Positions 21,236 through 31,915 of a stretch of DNA of 64,000 nucleotides are shown here, piece after piece. The notes under the pieces were generated by a model, which was given only the letters and a program-made list of their open reading frames with translations, had not been told where the DNA came from and searched no databases. Position numbers and translations under genes: made by a program. Source of the stretch: Hysterangium stoloniferum (lineage: Eukaryota; Basidiomycota; Agaricomycetes; Hysterangiales; Hysterangiaceae); assembly GCA_015178975.1 (NCBI GenBank), contig WHVD01000087.1, forward strand, positions 294,655 to 358,654, given 5' to 3'. How positions within the stretch are numbered: the stretch's first letter is position 1; each line of letters opens with the position of its first letter.

Positions 21236-21884
21236 GCTTGAACATGAAGGTTCAAGGCCGCAGTCCTGGGACGGAAGCAAACGATGAGTCGGCGGAATCA
21301 ATTAATGACTCGGGTAGTCACATCCGTGACTTGTGTGACATCCCGACACCAGAGGCTTATCTAATAAGTCACATGACTTGAAAAATGCGCAAACAAGGCT
21401 GCAGCAAGGTGCCAAAAAGCAATAACTAAGTAAATAAAATATAAATAATTAGTTAAAAATTATAATAAAATAAATAAGATATAATAGCATTATATGAGCT
21501 CATATATGCTATTATTATGCAAAGTTAAAAGGAATGAGGCCTTATATTTCACAATGAAAATATAATAAAAATACAATAAATTCAAGAAAATATTAAATAA
21601 TTCACAGAAAATTAAGAGAATATTATGAGATGATGCTGATACCTCACAGTGGCCACCCGCACAGCCTCCTCCTCTTCTCATTTCTTCTGCCTTGCGGCCT
21701 CTTCCTCCATGGCCAATGCTGCCTGGTACTCCCTGTCCAAATCCTCCTCGGCCTCCCTGGCCTCCTTCTCTGCCTCTTCATGAAGTCGGCACTGCTCTTC
21801 TCACCACGCCAAAAGTTGGGCAGCACTCCAAGGTCCCCGATTTGGAGTGCCCATGGAGGGCCCGGTGGTTGGCATAGGTCCCAT

Positions 21885-22083
21885 TATGTCGAAGATGGGG
21901 GTAATAAAGAAGAAGAATTTCTATTTTTTAAATTTATATATAGGCTCGTTGCATTTGAACCTTACCTTTCAGATCACATGACTCCTTGACACATATGTAT
22001 GTGTAACTGACATGACTTTTGACACATGTGCATAGCCAACAAGAACCTTATCGAGGTCTAGAGCCTCTTTGGGACTTCGGCAT
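21885..22083 (+). other. Chromovirus 3' non-coding region, possible promoter of the antisense gene
   Basis: About 200 bp between the antisense start codon and the polypurine tract, with no plus-strand coding. By position it would hold the promoter of the minus-strand gene; no motif is certain. Confidence 0.35.
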
Positions 22084-22093
22084 AAAGGGAGGG
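22084..22093 (+). other. Polypurine tract of the chromovirus
   Basis: AAAGGGAGGG lies 3 bp before the LTR start at 22097, where plus-strand priming of Ty3/gypsy elements occurs. It establishes that 22097 is the 3' LTR of the element containing Pol and the antisense gene. Confidence 0.75.
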
Positions 22094-22096
22094 TAC

Positions 22097-22905
22097 TGTT
22101 ATGACCAGAAATCCCACCAGACTCCAGGCACTAACTTATACGCACCTGTGCCCTATACACACCTATTATCAGTTTACTGTAATTCCCACTGGACTCCATA
22201 TGTCAGACTTGTCTACATTCATGTTCATTACATTGTGTTTCAGTCACCGGAAAACACACCAGACTCTGTCTCTGTCTATTTCCGACCTCATCCTGCATGT
22301 CAGTCACCAGACCCCACTCAGAAAACCCATCATCCCTCTAACTGAGCCCCGTTCCCATTTTAGTCAAATGACCTGTCACAATTCAGACTCCGCTCCCACT
22401 CCATTTCCCGTTATGGTTTATGATTTGTCACTATTCGGACTCCACTCCGTTCCGTCCCATCCCTAACACCAATTTGGTGTTTACTATTCCCATTTTATGT
22501 TTTGCTCATTTCATTTCATCATTACTGGATTTGGTATGACATTCACTCCATGGTCTATTTAAACTGGCAGATGTTGTATACAATCCAGTCAGAAAATCAG
22601 CTTAGATTCCCCCCCAGTAATCTAATACATTTTCTGCTCTAAACTCCTACTTGATTTACACTGCGCACACTAGCCCACGGGCTCCAATGCATCTATCTCT
22701 CTCACCTATCTTGACTCACAACCCACGACCTCTGACCTACAACCCCTCGACCCACTACCTCCGACCTACAACCCCTCGACCCACAACCCCCACCCAGACT
22801 CCCCGGGATTCCCATCCACCTGTCTGAAATTGGATGACACAATCTAGCGAGGGCACAGCTGAAGGCAAGTCCTACCAGATATTCCACGGGTTTATCCAGA
22901 GACCC
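22097..22905 (+). repeat. 3' LTR of chromovirus, family 2, end lost
   Basis: Starts TGTTATGACCAGAAATCCC and follows the solo LTR at 45897-46718 closely to about 22890. It then runs into an inverted LTR copy. The terminal roughly 60 bp with the expected TTAACA end are missing. Confidence 0.8.
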
Positions 22906-23637
22906 ACTGAGATCGTGTTGTCCAATTTCAAATGGGCAGATGGGAGTCCCAGGGAGTGCAGGCGGAGTTCGTGGGTCAAGGGGTCATGGGTCGAGAGGTC
23001 AGGGAATCGAGATAAATAAGTCGGAGATTGAGTGATAGATGTGTCAGAGCCCATGGGCTCCAACTAGCAAGAGTGGTGTAATTCAAAGAGGAGTAGAGAG
23101 CGGAAAATGTGCTAGACTACTGGGGAGAATCTAAGCTGATTTTCTGACTGGATTGTATGTACAACATCTGCTAGACTATATAGACTGTGGAATGAATAAC
23201 ATACCAAATCCAGTAATAATGAAAATGAAACTAGCAAAACATAAAACAAGATAAGTAAACACCAAATTTGGTGTTAGGAACGGAATGGGATGGAGTGGAG
23301 TCCAAATTGTGACAGGTCATAAACCATAATGGGAAATGGAGCAGGAGCGGAGTCCGAATTGTGACAGGTCATTTGACTAAAACAGGAATAGGGCTCAGTT
23401 AGAGGGATGACAGGTTTTCCAGTCCAGTGACTGATGTGTGGGATGAGGTCAGACATAGACAGGGATGGAGTTCAGTGGGAATTCCAGTGACTGATACATG
23501 ATGTAATGAAGTCGAATGTGGACAAGTCTGATGTACGGAGTCTGGCGGGAATTCCAGTAAACTGACAATTGGTGCATATAGGGTGCAGGTGTGTATAAGT
23601 TAGTGCCCAGAGTCCGGCAGGAATTCCGGTCGTAACA
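22906..23637 (-). repeat. Inverted LTR family 2 copy, tail-to-tail with 22097-22905
   Basis: Reverse complement of the same LTR, ending GGTCGTAACA at 23637. With the preceding LTR it forms an inverted pair lacking the LTR 3' tips, probably a recombination or deletion junction. Confidence 0.75.
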
Positions 23638-24326
23638 CCAGTCCATGACACCTCCAAACCAGTCTCACTCTATATCCAGGACATTGCTTTGGCTGCCAAA
23701 GAACTTACAACTCTTGGGCATGTGCCTGCTACAACAGATATTGTTGACTCCATCCCCATGAACCTCGACTCTTCTTTTGTGATCATTTGGACCCTTCTCA
23801 CATCAGGATCATCAGAGCCTGCTCTTGCTATTGTTAAGAAAACCTTAACTGATCAAGAAGATACGAAAACTGCACTTAATAGTGGCACTCAGACCCAGGA
23901 ACTTGAGACAGCCTTGTATTCACAGAAGAGAGCAGGAAAAGGAAAAAGGAAATGGGGCTGAAGAAGGATAATTCAGATTCAGACTCAGAGTCTGAGGGAG
24001 AAGCCCAGGTTGACTGGCTGAACCCAAAGAACAGGGATGTGTGACATTGGTGTGGAATGTCCTGGCCATCGGTCCTCACACTACATTACCGATATGCCGC
24101 AGAAGATAAAAAACAAAGTTATTGGGGAAGCTAAATGTCAAAAATGTTTGTGTTGGTCATCAGGCGATGATGCTGCTTTCTGTACCCACACTGCTTCTGA
24201 CTCCAACTCTGTCCATGATCAGGATACCAAGGAGACAAAGGCCAACTATGCAAATAATGGTGGCACTGGAGAGCCTTTGCCCTCAAAGGATATTAGAAAG
24301 ACCACTCGCACATTGTTGCGAGTGTA
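23638..24326 (+). pseudogene. Ty1/copia-type Gag fragment
   Basis: The frame starting inside VSLYIQDIALAAKELTTLGH continues with NLDSSFVIIWTLLTSGSSEP and a charged stretch, characteristic of UBN2-type Gag of copia elements. A degenerate zinc knuckle (CHWCGMSGHRSSHY, about 24040-24080) needs a frame change and has lost its last Cys. The N-terminus is cut by the inverted LTR. No protease, integrase or RT follows; instead a polypurine tract and LTR start appear about 100 bp downstream. Confidence 0.75.
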
Positions 24327-24425
24327 GTATATTATCAGCTTTCAGTGGGGGCTTGCATTTAGTGGGGGTTTTCACTTTCATTAATTTATTATTATTTCTT
24401 TGTCTTTATACTGCACCTCTTCTCT

Positions 24426-24434
24426 GAGTGGGGG
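24426..24434 (+). other. Copia polypurine tract and LTR start
   Basis: GAGTGGGGG is followed immediately by TGTTAGGTTTTGGGG at 24435, the typical junction of a copia 3' LTR. Its position right after Gag shows that nearly all of pol was deleted. Confidence 0.6.
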
Positions 24435-25540
24435 TGTTAGGTTTTGGGGACGGCTTGAGGTGTGGAATGCTCTGGTAGACTACATGAAGTGTATTACGTA
24501 CACATTAAGAAATAGAGCTTCTTTGTCCACTGTGCACATTATCCAGTTAGCATTGTTATATTTCAGTCAGCTCTTTGCAAGTTTGTATCAGAGTCTGCCA
24601 GGATCATATAGTCATATAACTTTTAGAAACCAAAAGAAGCATCATCCTTGTTCGGTACTGTGTCAGCGCTTTATGGCCTAAAATAGCATCAAGTTGGAAT
24701 TGTTGAACTAGAAGTCATCCCCTGATTCTAAAGGTGATTGACAGTTTCGAAGCTAGATGTCTGTGACTCTGATCCCATCTTGTATTAAAGCCCGTCGATA
24801 ATTGAATCTAGTCTGCAGTGACACAGGTTGAAAGGGTCATGTCATATTGTTCGAGGAACTAGTAAACAGCTATGGGTGTAGAGGACAGGAAAAAACTAGC
24901 CATACTAATGACATTCTTTGATACTGACACCATTCAAGTTTAAATGGGCATAAAATTTTACGGTTGGGAATGGCCTCCAGTGACAGCCACATCAGGAATT
25001 TGGGAATGTCTACACCCATTTTGTAAACTCCCTAGCCTCCCTAGATCTATAGTAGGGTTTTATACCGACTAGTAAATAGGGATCTCGCAAAAGTAGTCGA
25101 GTCTAGCCGAGCTAGCTAGCTCTCCTAGATGGCTTTAGACAGTATAGAGGGCACACTTGCTGATCTTCCCACTATCCTGATGCATAGTATCCCTCACTAG
25201 TACGCCACATCAGAAGGTCACAATTCCGTAAGCACTAGGCACTTTATCTGAGTCAATGAGGTGTGATTACGTTTGTTTTTACCCTTCTAGATCCCCAGTA
25301 TGAGGACAGAGAACCGCAGGAGCACCCGTTTTCATGGAGGGGAGAAAGAAGGAAGTACAACATAACCTCCAAGGACGCCTATGCATCTGTGATTCTATCG
25401 GCTACTGGTGAACTGTATGTGATAAGAACCAGCGATTATTAAATTGTTTGAGATTAGGATGATCGATGGGAATTTTAAAATATTTTTTATTTATTGGCTG
25501 GTACAATTAAGAAACTCAACTGATAATCATTTCGTCACCC
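24435..25540. other. Copia 3' LTR remnant and unassigned sequence
   Basis: The LTR beginning at 24435 has no recognisable end. The remainder shows no gene or repeat I can support. Confidence 0.4.
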
Positions 25541-26960
25541 ATGTTGGAAATGATCCCGAAAATGCAGACAGTCAATAATTTTCCAGGGAAACAAATTCAT
25601 AGTGAAATAAATCCCTCACCTCCTACACTCGGGGAATTCTTATCCCACACAGCCGTCCCTGTTCGCTCGTCAGCCAGGCGACGTACAAACGCAACCAGGA
25701 ACCCCGCGCCAGCCTCTGAGTTGAAAGATCACCGGATCGCCGACTCGCGCCGTATTCATACTTGAGCACGTCTTCACTCCTATGAAATTCAGGAATTAAA
25801 CTGAAGTCCTTGACTACTTACTCGTTACTTATGGTTTTCCTTGTTCTCTCAGAATCACATCGCTGCTTATCCTGCCATCCGGCTGAGGAGAAACGGTGTA
25901 CTTACCGAACTTAATGTCCTTAATTTAGTTATAAGTAAAAAAAGGAGATCTCAGATTTTTCTGATGTGCTCATCCGCGTCATTCGAAACCGTCCTTGCGT
26001 TGTGACTTCCATGCGCTATTGGCACGCTTCACGGCTACCTCGTTGTATATCATAGCTATGTATTCTCAGAAGTGGCGTGGGATTATTATTATTTTGTTGG
26101 ATTCGAATTTGGGCGCCCCCGCCTCTCTACACTGAACGGATTTTGGACCTGACTCGGGACTCATTTCTCAGTGGAAGTTCTGCTTCCATTAATCACCAAG
26201 TATTATCCGAAGCTTCCCTAGAAAGGTTCTTTTCAGAAACATCCTGCTGTCGTAGCGCGATAGAGCGGTATTTCCCATGAAAAGACCGACATCCATGTGG
26301 TTTCTCAGGTCCACGCTGCAAAGTTCGGTCTTAGGACCTTGATGAATGACGTAGTTATTTCCTTCTTCTCTGACGTGATGATTACACGCCTGGTGGTCTA
26401 CCTTATGGCGAGCTTTGGTCTGATTTGTTTTGCACATCATATCCATGTGACAGAGGGGTCCCTGTCTCATAGTCATTGGGTCCAGCATCGACACATTTCA
26501 GGATACGGAATGGCATTACAATTTTTCTGTGGTGATATCTTTATAATTAGGTTTTAGTAAAATAGATAACAGCCGAGGCAACAATCGACATGTGCTTCCT
26601 ACAGGTCATGAAAAAGAGGGGCTGTCAAACAAAAATCTATTTAAAACGGTGTATCTTTGCGCTCGAGGGTTTCGTTGCAATGCTATGGGAAACACAGTGT
26701 TATACCCCAATCCCAGATATTCCTCGCAGTATTGTGAAATGATACCAAATTTTTCGCTGATAACGAGCTGGTGATTATGATTTGTGGTAAATATGGGAAG
26801 CGCAAAAAAAACGAGCTTCCAGGCGGGAAGGGACAATTGACACATAAACCATGCAAGGCCCATGTTCGGAGGAGCAATTCTTCCTTTTGTTAAGCGCCAA
26901 ATATCCGGGAGGTATTTTCGCAGGTTCTTGATAATTCGCTGAAGGAAAAAGATCAAACTA
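25541..26960. other. Conserved but unresolved part of segment A
   Basis: Shared with B (34600-35900) and partly with C (40925-42290). In B a minus-strand frame from ATG 34737 (MARVGDSVILQLGRGRW) is open for about 48 codons with splice-like signals around it (TTCATAG acceptor, GTACGT/GTAAGT donor). In A the corresponding frame is shifted by one base. The 26280-26560 block is open in different frames in A, B and C. A second degraded gene is possible, but I cannot model it. Confidence 0.4.
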
Positions 26961-29385
26961 ATGAAGAAGGCGAGGATTCAGTTGACGTTTGGACCGACGG
27001 TGGGGCCATTTGATACTACAAGGCGACCCCACACCCAATGCCAGGTTTCCCACTCTTAATTCGCTCCCGCCTTGTGTGGATACATTATAATTGTTAAATT
27101 AAAATGCACTTCGATTTTCGCTTAATACTCCGCATAACCGTTTGGTTATATTTCTATCACAGATATCTATATCCTCCGAAGGGCCTCTAACTGGCTGTGC
27201 TAATTATTGTGCCAGAATGTCTGTAGATTCTATACATCTTATGACGTGTTAAAGTTTCAATTAAAATGACACTCAAGAAATAACTACCTAAGAGCCAAAT
27301 TAAGCCATGTGTCAAAGTACCTGAAGAGGCGCAGCTTATCGTAGATGTGTCACTTGGCTTGGATTACCACGCACGGTAACAGTTCATATAACAAGTGATA
27401 TACAATGCAACTAATTCCACCCGCCACTATTACACTGTCCTACTGATTAAGCAGCCAGATCAGCTTGTAATCCCGGGAAGTAAAATCACTGTGGTCTACC
27501 CTCTGCCAGAAGGGATGGTCAACAAGATATGTCTGAACCTGCTCCTCCATTTGCTTTAACTGTACCCCAGCTTCCCGCGCTTTTTTCTCCCCGGAAGCTT
27601 CTATGAGAAGCCTGTAGTGGATGTCTACGTGGTTCTGCAGAGCTTTCTTCGTAGGAAACACACCAACCATTGACGAATTCACACATCCCTTCAAGGGACA
27701 GGTGTACAAGGCGGTCAGGAGGATATCCCGCCTCTGGGTTGTATTTACAATCAGGTCGCTGTGGTCTTCATGTGGATGCATGAGCGCGACTTTCAAGTCC
27801 CTAAAGGCATGGACCCTAATCCAATGGGCGACGAGAGAGTTTTGGGTGGTTACGCGCTGCTCACACAGCTTGCACTCCCTCGGGACTGCCTGCGGATCAG
27901 CAGCGGTAATGAACGTGACAAAGTCGGCGATGTCGGTTTTTTTTCCTAATAGCGTAGGAAATACTGCGTTCAATGCGGCGGCCTGGAGGAGGGATACTCT
28001 GACCGTGAAAGCACGGTGGATTGGGGCAGTGCGGTTCCTCTTAGGTTGAGGCTTGGTTGGGTGGATGGGTGGGATAGATAGGCGCCATGTAAACATGGTC
28101 ATATTAGAGGATACCTCCTCCGGCTCCTTCGCCATGACCCTACATGGATTACGTTCCATGGTGCCGCACTTTGACGCCATGGATCTGGCGTGTTCAAACT
28201 CGTTAATGTTGGGGGAGCTGGGGTAGAGACATGAATTTGACAATAAACCTATTAGCCAGCATATATTTATTTACGCAATCATAAGAATGCTTACCGTGTT
28301 AAGCTCTCCCCATGCGTGAAAACATTTCCTTCGAAGGGCTCTTTGAGACGCCCCGAAGTACACAACGCAGAGACCACAACCTCTGGCCTACCAGTGCGGG
28401 AATCGTCCGTAGGATAGTAGTCATGGGGTATGCTGTATTCTCATCAATAAACATAATTAATTGTAGGAAAAGCGCTGACGTCGTTTCGAAGTTCGCGGAC
28501 CATCGCTGACGGTCGAAATGTCCATAATCTACAAATTCTAACACATTTCGTTTTACAAATTTTTAACAGAAAGTGAGTGTAATGAACACGGAACAAACCT
28601 GACGGTGCCGGCGGGTATGCGTACACAGGCATCGCCGTGGAATAATGCCTGTGTGATCCTTGTGATCGAGAACTAAAAGGATGTCAGGAAAGAAATATTT
28701 CAAGTAAACATAGATTTTTCCCCGAAAGATTGCAATGTCACCTATTTCTGTACTCAAACTGAGGCAAGTGTGGCGGCGGGAATGGCCCGCTGGGATCGCG
28801 TGTGAACGAAGTGGGCAAGGACGACTCGTTCAAGATGGATGTCCCCACGCTCCCTGCGACGACAGCAAATGGTCGCTCTCTTGACTGGATTATCGGAAAA
28901 TTGATTCCGGATGTCTCCCCAAAAACTGTACATCCCTCCTCGAATCTGCAAATAAAAATGAATGAGGATGCTAAAAAGGTTGCACAATATGTGATATAAA
29001 GCCTCGCACGTCCGATTGCCTACATCCCCCGCTCCATCCGGGTGCCCTCGGGTTCCAGCACGTGAAGACCTGGCGCCACAATCAACCGTGCCCGTTAGTG
29101 ATCCGATCTTGAATAAAGTAGAAGTCAAATGGAAAATACACACCCAGCATCATTTGTAGGGTGGGTTTGATGGTCGAGAATTCTCCAGAGGTCCATGAGA
29201 CGAATGTGGGTGAAGTGAGTGTAACAGAGAGGTGGTTTTGAACCTTCCCTGAAGCGAGGTTCCCACACCAGTCAATTCAATTGTACTCTTTCTGATTATT
29301 CATATTCCAATCTCAGCCATTCTTCGTGTCAGCCAAGGCTCGGCAATTCACCTGTGTATCTTGTATTTGCAACCTAATTAGCTTG
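25600..29385 (-). repeat. Segment A of a triplicated block (partners 34600-38290 and 40083-42290)
   Basis: Collinear with segment B over about 3.8 kb: CAGCCAGGCGACG, GGCTGAGGAGAAACGGTGTAC, GAAAAGACCGACATCCA, then the C2H2-finger gene, ending near TCGGCAATTCAC. Divergence is moderate with many small indels, and coding exons keep their frame. Confidence 0.9.
27440..29143 (-). CDS. Spliced C2H2-finger protein gene, copy A
   Basis: Six exons fit one phase: 29143-29010, 28945-28742, 28672-28604, 28521-28480, 28432-28295 and 28217-27440, giving about 454 codons. Introns are 46-82 nt with CTGAC-like or TTGAT branch sites. Exon 6 encodes two zinc-finger-like motifs: C-X2-C-X12-H-X4-H (CKLCEQRVTTQN..., about 27830-27895) and C-X4-C-X17-H-X3-H (CPLKGC..., about 27625-27710). 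The end is SRDYKLIWLLNQ. Exons 2-6 align with copy B with in-frame differences (exon 5 is 3 nt longer, exon 6 is 27 nt longer). Weak points: the acceptor before exon 4 reads ATGG instead of ACAG, and the 5' end is shifted relative to B. Family not recognised; a nuclear DNA- or RNA-binding role is only inferred. Confidence 0.65.
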
Positions 29386-30216
29386 CCGCTGAACTCCGAC
29401 CCCAAGTAGAGCAGTAATGTCTGCCGTGAGATCTGGTCATTTGCCGGCATGTGAAGGTGTTGTAGCCGCGTTCCTACATCAAAGCTGGACAAAGCCCCCA
29501 GACTCGACATATTGTCACGTTCCGACATATTTGTCACTCTTCGTCACATGTAAAAGTTCCCATAGCTCCACTAAGGTATGACTTGCCTTTGTAGTCGACA
29601 CTGACAAATAAAATATCACGTGTTTCAACTTTTTCTTTCTTTTTAATACATTTATATACCGCGTCGCATAACTAAGATACATAGCGGTTCCGTAGAGCAT
29701 AGCTACTATAGTATCTACGGGAGAATGAAGAGGAAGCAGGCCGATGCGTCGGAGCGAGTGGCGGTTGGCAGGATGGTCGAATATGAGCATGGTGAGGTGA
29801 TTTAATGCTCAAAAAATAATTCTACGTGTACAACACAACATGGAAGAATGTGCTACAAAAATATGCACGAAGCCTTGTAACTCTGCCTCTCACAGCTATA
29901 TTCAATCTCTGCAATTCATGCCGCAAACGAGACCGGATGAACAAACAAAAAGGGCGGGTCGAAGCAAAAAAAAAGCCATTGTCGTCAAGCCAAGAGCGTC
30001 GTCGTGAAGGGGAAGCAGGAGAGCGTCGAAAGTAGATCCTGCTGATGGTGGCACAGAAAAACAAGCTGGCAGGAAGCGTGGGCTTGACAGTGGAGCGGAG
30101 GACCCAGGAAGGCCCACACGATGTCAGAAAACACATCATGAAGGCTCGAGAGCATCAAGCCTTCCCAGAACAATGACGAGGAGAACGGGTTTTTTGATGA
30201 TGAGCCTGATGAATCA
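29386..30216. other. Intergenic sequence with short dispersed repeat
   Basis: Contains a roughly 160-bp repeat at about 29643-29795 and otherwise no supported gene. A minus-strand open frame at 29822-30139 has no recognisable domain. Confidence 0.45.
29643..29795 (+). repeat. Dispersed repeat (partner 31748-31915)
   Basis: Shares TTTATATACCG, CATAACTAAGATACATAGCG, GTATCTACGGGAGAATGAAG and GGTTGGCAGGATGGTCGAAT with 31748-31915; the partner has a 12-bp insertion. Confidence 0.85.
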
Positions 30217-30256
30217 GTGAGCTCTAACCATGGATTTATTGCTTATATTCCATATC

Positions 30257-31030
30257 AGTACTACCTATACCTCAGTCGCGCACACGTACCCACACAGGCC
30301 GCCGCAGCCACCCGTGTGCACCCGCCCTGCACACCCCGCGAACCCACGGCCCCCGTACGCACCCCCCCTCATGCCCCCTGCACCCCCTGTGCGTACCCGC
30401 GCCTGCACCCCACACCCACGCACTGCGCCCACACCCCCCATGCATTCCCGACCTGCCACCCGCACCCCTTGCCTGCACGCGGACGCACCTCACCCCGCAC
30501 AATCACACCCCCGCACGCCTGCTCACCCAACCGCAGCACCCCGCATCCCGCGTACCTCGACCCGTCAAGCCTGCTCCCAGTGTCCACACCCACGCCCCCG
30601 CACAACCGCGACGCGTACCCCTCGCACGGGCAACCCACCGCCACTCGCCTGCACCTGCATGCGGGCGCACCCCACCCCGCGCAATCACAGCATTCGCACT
30701 CCGCGCCCCCCACACGCCTACACTCCACGCGCAGTTCACCGCCACTATGCGTACCCCCCGCATGTGCACTTACGCGCACCCGCCCACGGCCCCACATGAA
30801 CCCCGCACCACCCTACATCCTGTCACGCACCCGCCACCCCCTGCTCCCTGAGCCCACTCCCTGCCTCACGCTCCCTGTCCCACATCCCGTATCCCCCGTA
30901 CCACCCCAGGTGCTGACTCGCCCCGTGCACTCGCCACTCACACCCTGCGCCCCGACCCGCCTCGCACCCGCTCCCGCCCCCTGCACCCGCCCCACATACC
31001 CTGTGCCCCCTTACCGCACCCTGCCGCACT
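30257..31030 (+). other. Strand-asymmetric C-rich low-complexity island
   Basis: About 770 bp made largely of CACCC, CCGCAC and CCCTGC words, with G scarce on the plus strand. Long open frames arise on both strands (for example a His/Pro/Thr-rich plus frame 30217-31083). This is expected when stop codons are improbable, so I do not call them genes. It lies between segments A and B. Confidence 0.75.
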
Positions 31031-31747
31031 TAGAACCAAGGTATGGTTTCCATGTGTCTTTAAACAATTTTAAATCACATTAAATACCTCTAAGTCACTT
31101 CAAAGGTTTTATCACTACGAACGGCGGGCTACAGACATAGATAAGGCTAAGACGACTAACGGTTATACTTGAATTTTGTGATGAGTGTGCTGCTTATTTC
31201 CCTCCCGAGGCATTCAAGGCTCATATTGCAGGCTGTCGCGGCCGTCGTGCGTGCGGGTTATCCTCCTATTTTCATCTTTTATTATCGTTCTAATTTTCTT
31301 TTAATAATATTGTAAATTGCATATATATTTCAATGCTACGAGATGGGGCTACACTGTGCATATTTATAAGTGGCGACATAGAATTACAAGCAATTTGAGA
31401 TCTAGGCGGCCACACTTGTCATTTAACACCCTCTCATTGTTTATTGCATCTTTGGAAGTGGCTGGGGGCCTTACAGCGGAGCGAAGTCAGCTCATACGTG
31501 GATGCCATCAGATCTGGAAGGATGTACGCGAATGGTAACAATCGACCTATAACTCCAAGTAGAGTGCATAAGCTATTTTGCGGCAGCCTGCTGGATGGTC
31601 TTCCACTTCCCGGCAGCTAGACGAAAACAGACCCCGCACATAATGCATCTTGGCATTGACTGGTGTGGGAACCTTGCTTCAGGGAAGGTTCAAAGTCACG
31701 TATCTTTTAAGCACCTTGCTCAACCCCTCCCCGCACGTCATGTGATG
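31031..31747. other. Unassigned sequence with a short piece of segment B's distal end
   Basis: 31562-31622 (CATAAGCTATTTTGCGGCAG, CTGCTGGATGGTCTTCCACT) matches 38296-38350. The rest is unassigned. Confidence 0.5.
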
Positions 31748-31915
31748 TGCTTTTTTTTTAAATACATTTATATACCGTGTTGCATAACTAAGATACATAG
31801 CGGTTCCGTAGCATCGTATAGAGCATAGATACTATAGTATCTACGGGAGAATGAAGAGGAAGCAGGCCGGATGCGTCGGAGCGAGTGGTGGTTGGCAGGA
31901 TGGTCGAATAAAGAG
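31748..31915 (+). repeat. Dispersed repeat (partner 29643-29795)
   Basis: See the partner; same order and orientation. Confidence 0.85.

Larger units (their letters stand above)
17937..21648 (+). mobile_element. LTR-like element R18, copy a (about 1.27 kb plus nested element)
   Basis: Ends TGTGATGTATTC ... ATACCTCACA with a perfect target duplication GTGGC (17932-17936 and 21649-21653). The second copy is 47102-50205. Removing the nested 18796-21240 leaves about 1.27 kb without a coding frame, consistent with a solo LTR or a non-autonomous LTR element. It splits the chromovirus antisense gene. Confidence 0.85.
17227..21884 (-). pseudogene. Antisense spliced gene in chromovirus: coiled-coil, Zn(II)2Cys6 cluster, acidic C-terminus
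   Basis: Exon 1 starts at ATG 21884 (MGPMPTTGPSMGTPN). It runs through a charged Glu/Arg/Ala coiled-coil region to 21649 and continues at 17936 across the inserted element 17937-21648 (duplicated GTGGC). It ends with GTAAGT at about 17883. A 50-nt intron leads to exon 2 (RKVTEVELESEGELESPQK); a second intron (donor GTAAGC, branch CTAAC, acceptor CAACAG, about 17739-17792) keeps phase 0. Exon 3 has C-X2-C-X6-C-X9-C-X2-C-X6-C (17676-17584), the fungal binuclear zinc-cluster pattern, then a helical part and the end SPINVD at 17227. TGA codons at 21801-21803, 21678-21680 and 17545-17547 break it; CGA would fit each. It converges on Pol, between the chromodomain and the polypurine tract. Function unknown; possibly DNA binding or antisense regulation. 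Confidence 0.75.

Noticed and set aside
22097..23637. Inverted LTR pair as a functional terminal-inverted-repeat transposon
   Set aside because: There is no internal region, both LTR 3' tips are missing at the junction, and the left one follows the chromovirus polypurine tract; a rearrangement of two LTRs explains it.
27621..28049. 142-codon plus-strand frame opposite the C2H2-finger exon
   Set aside because: Complement of the exon 6 frame, which has the zinc-finger cysteines and consistent splicing on the minus strand.
30217..31083. 288-codon His/Pro/Thr-rich plus-strand frame and several minus-strand frames
   Set aside because: C-rich low-complexity sequence makes stops improbable in several frames at once; no splice sites or domain support a gene.
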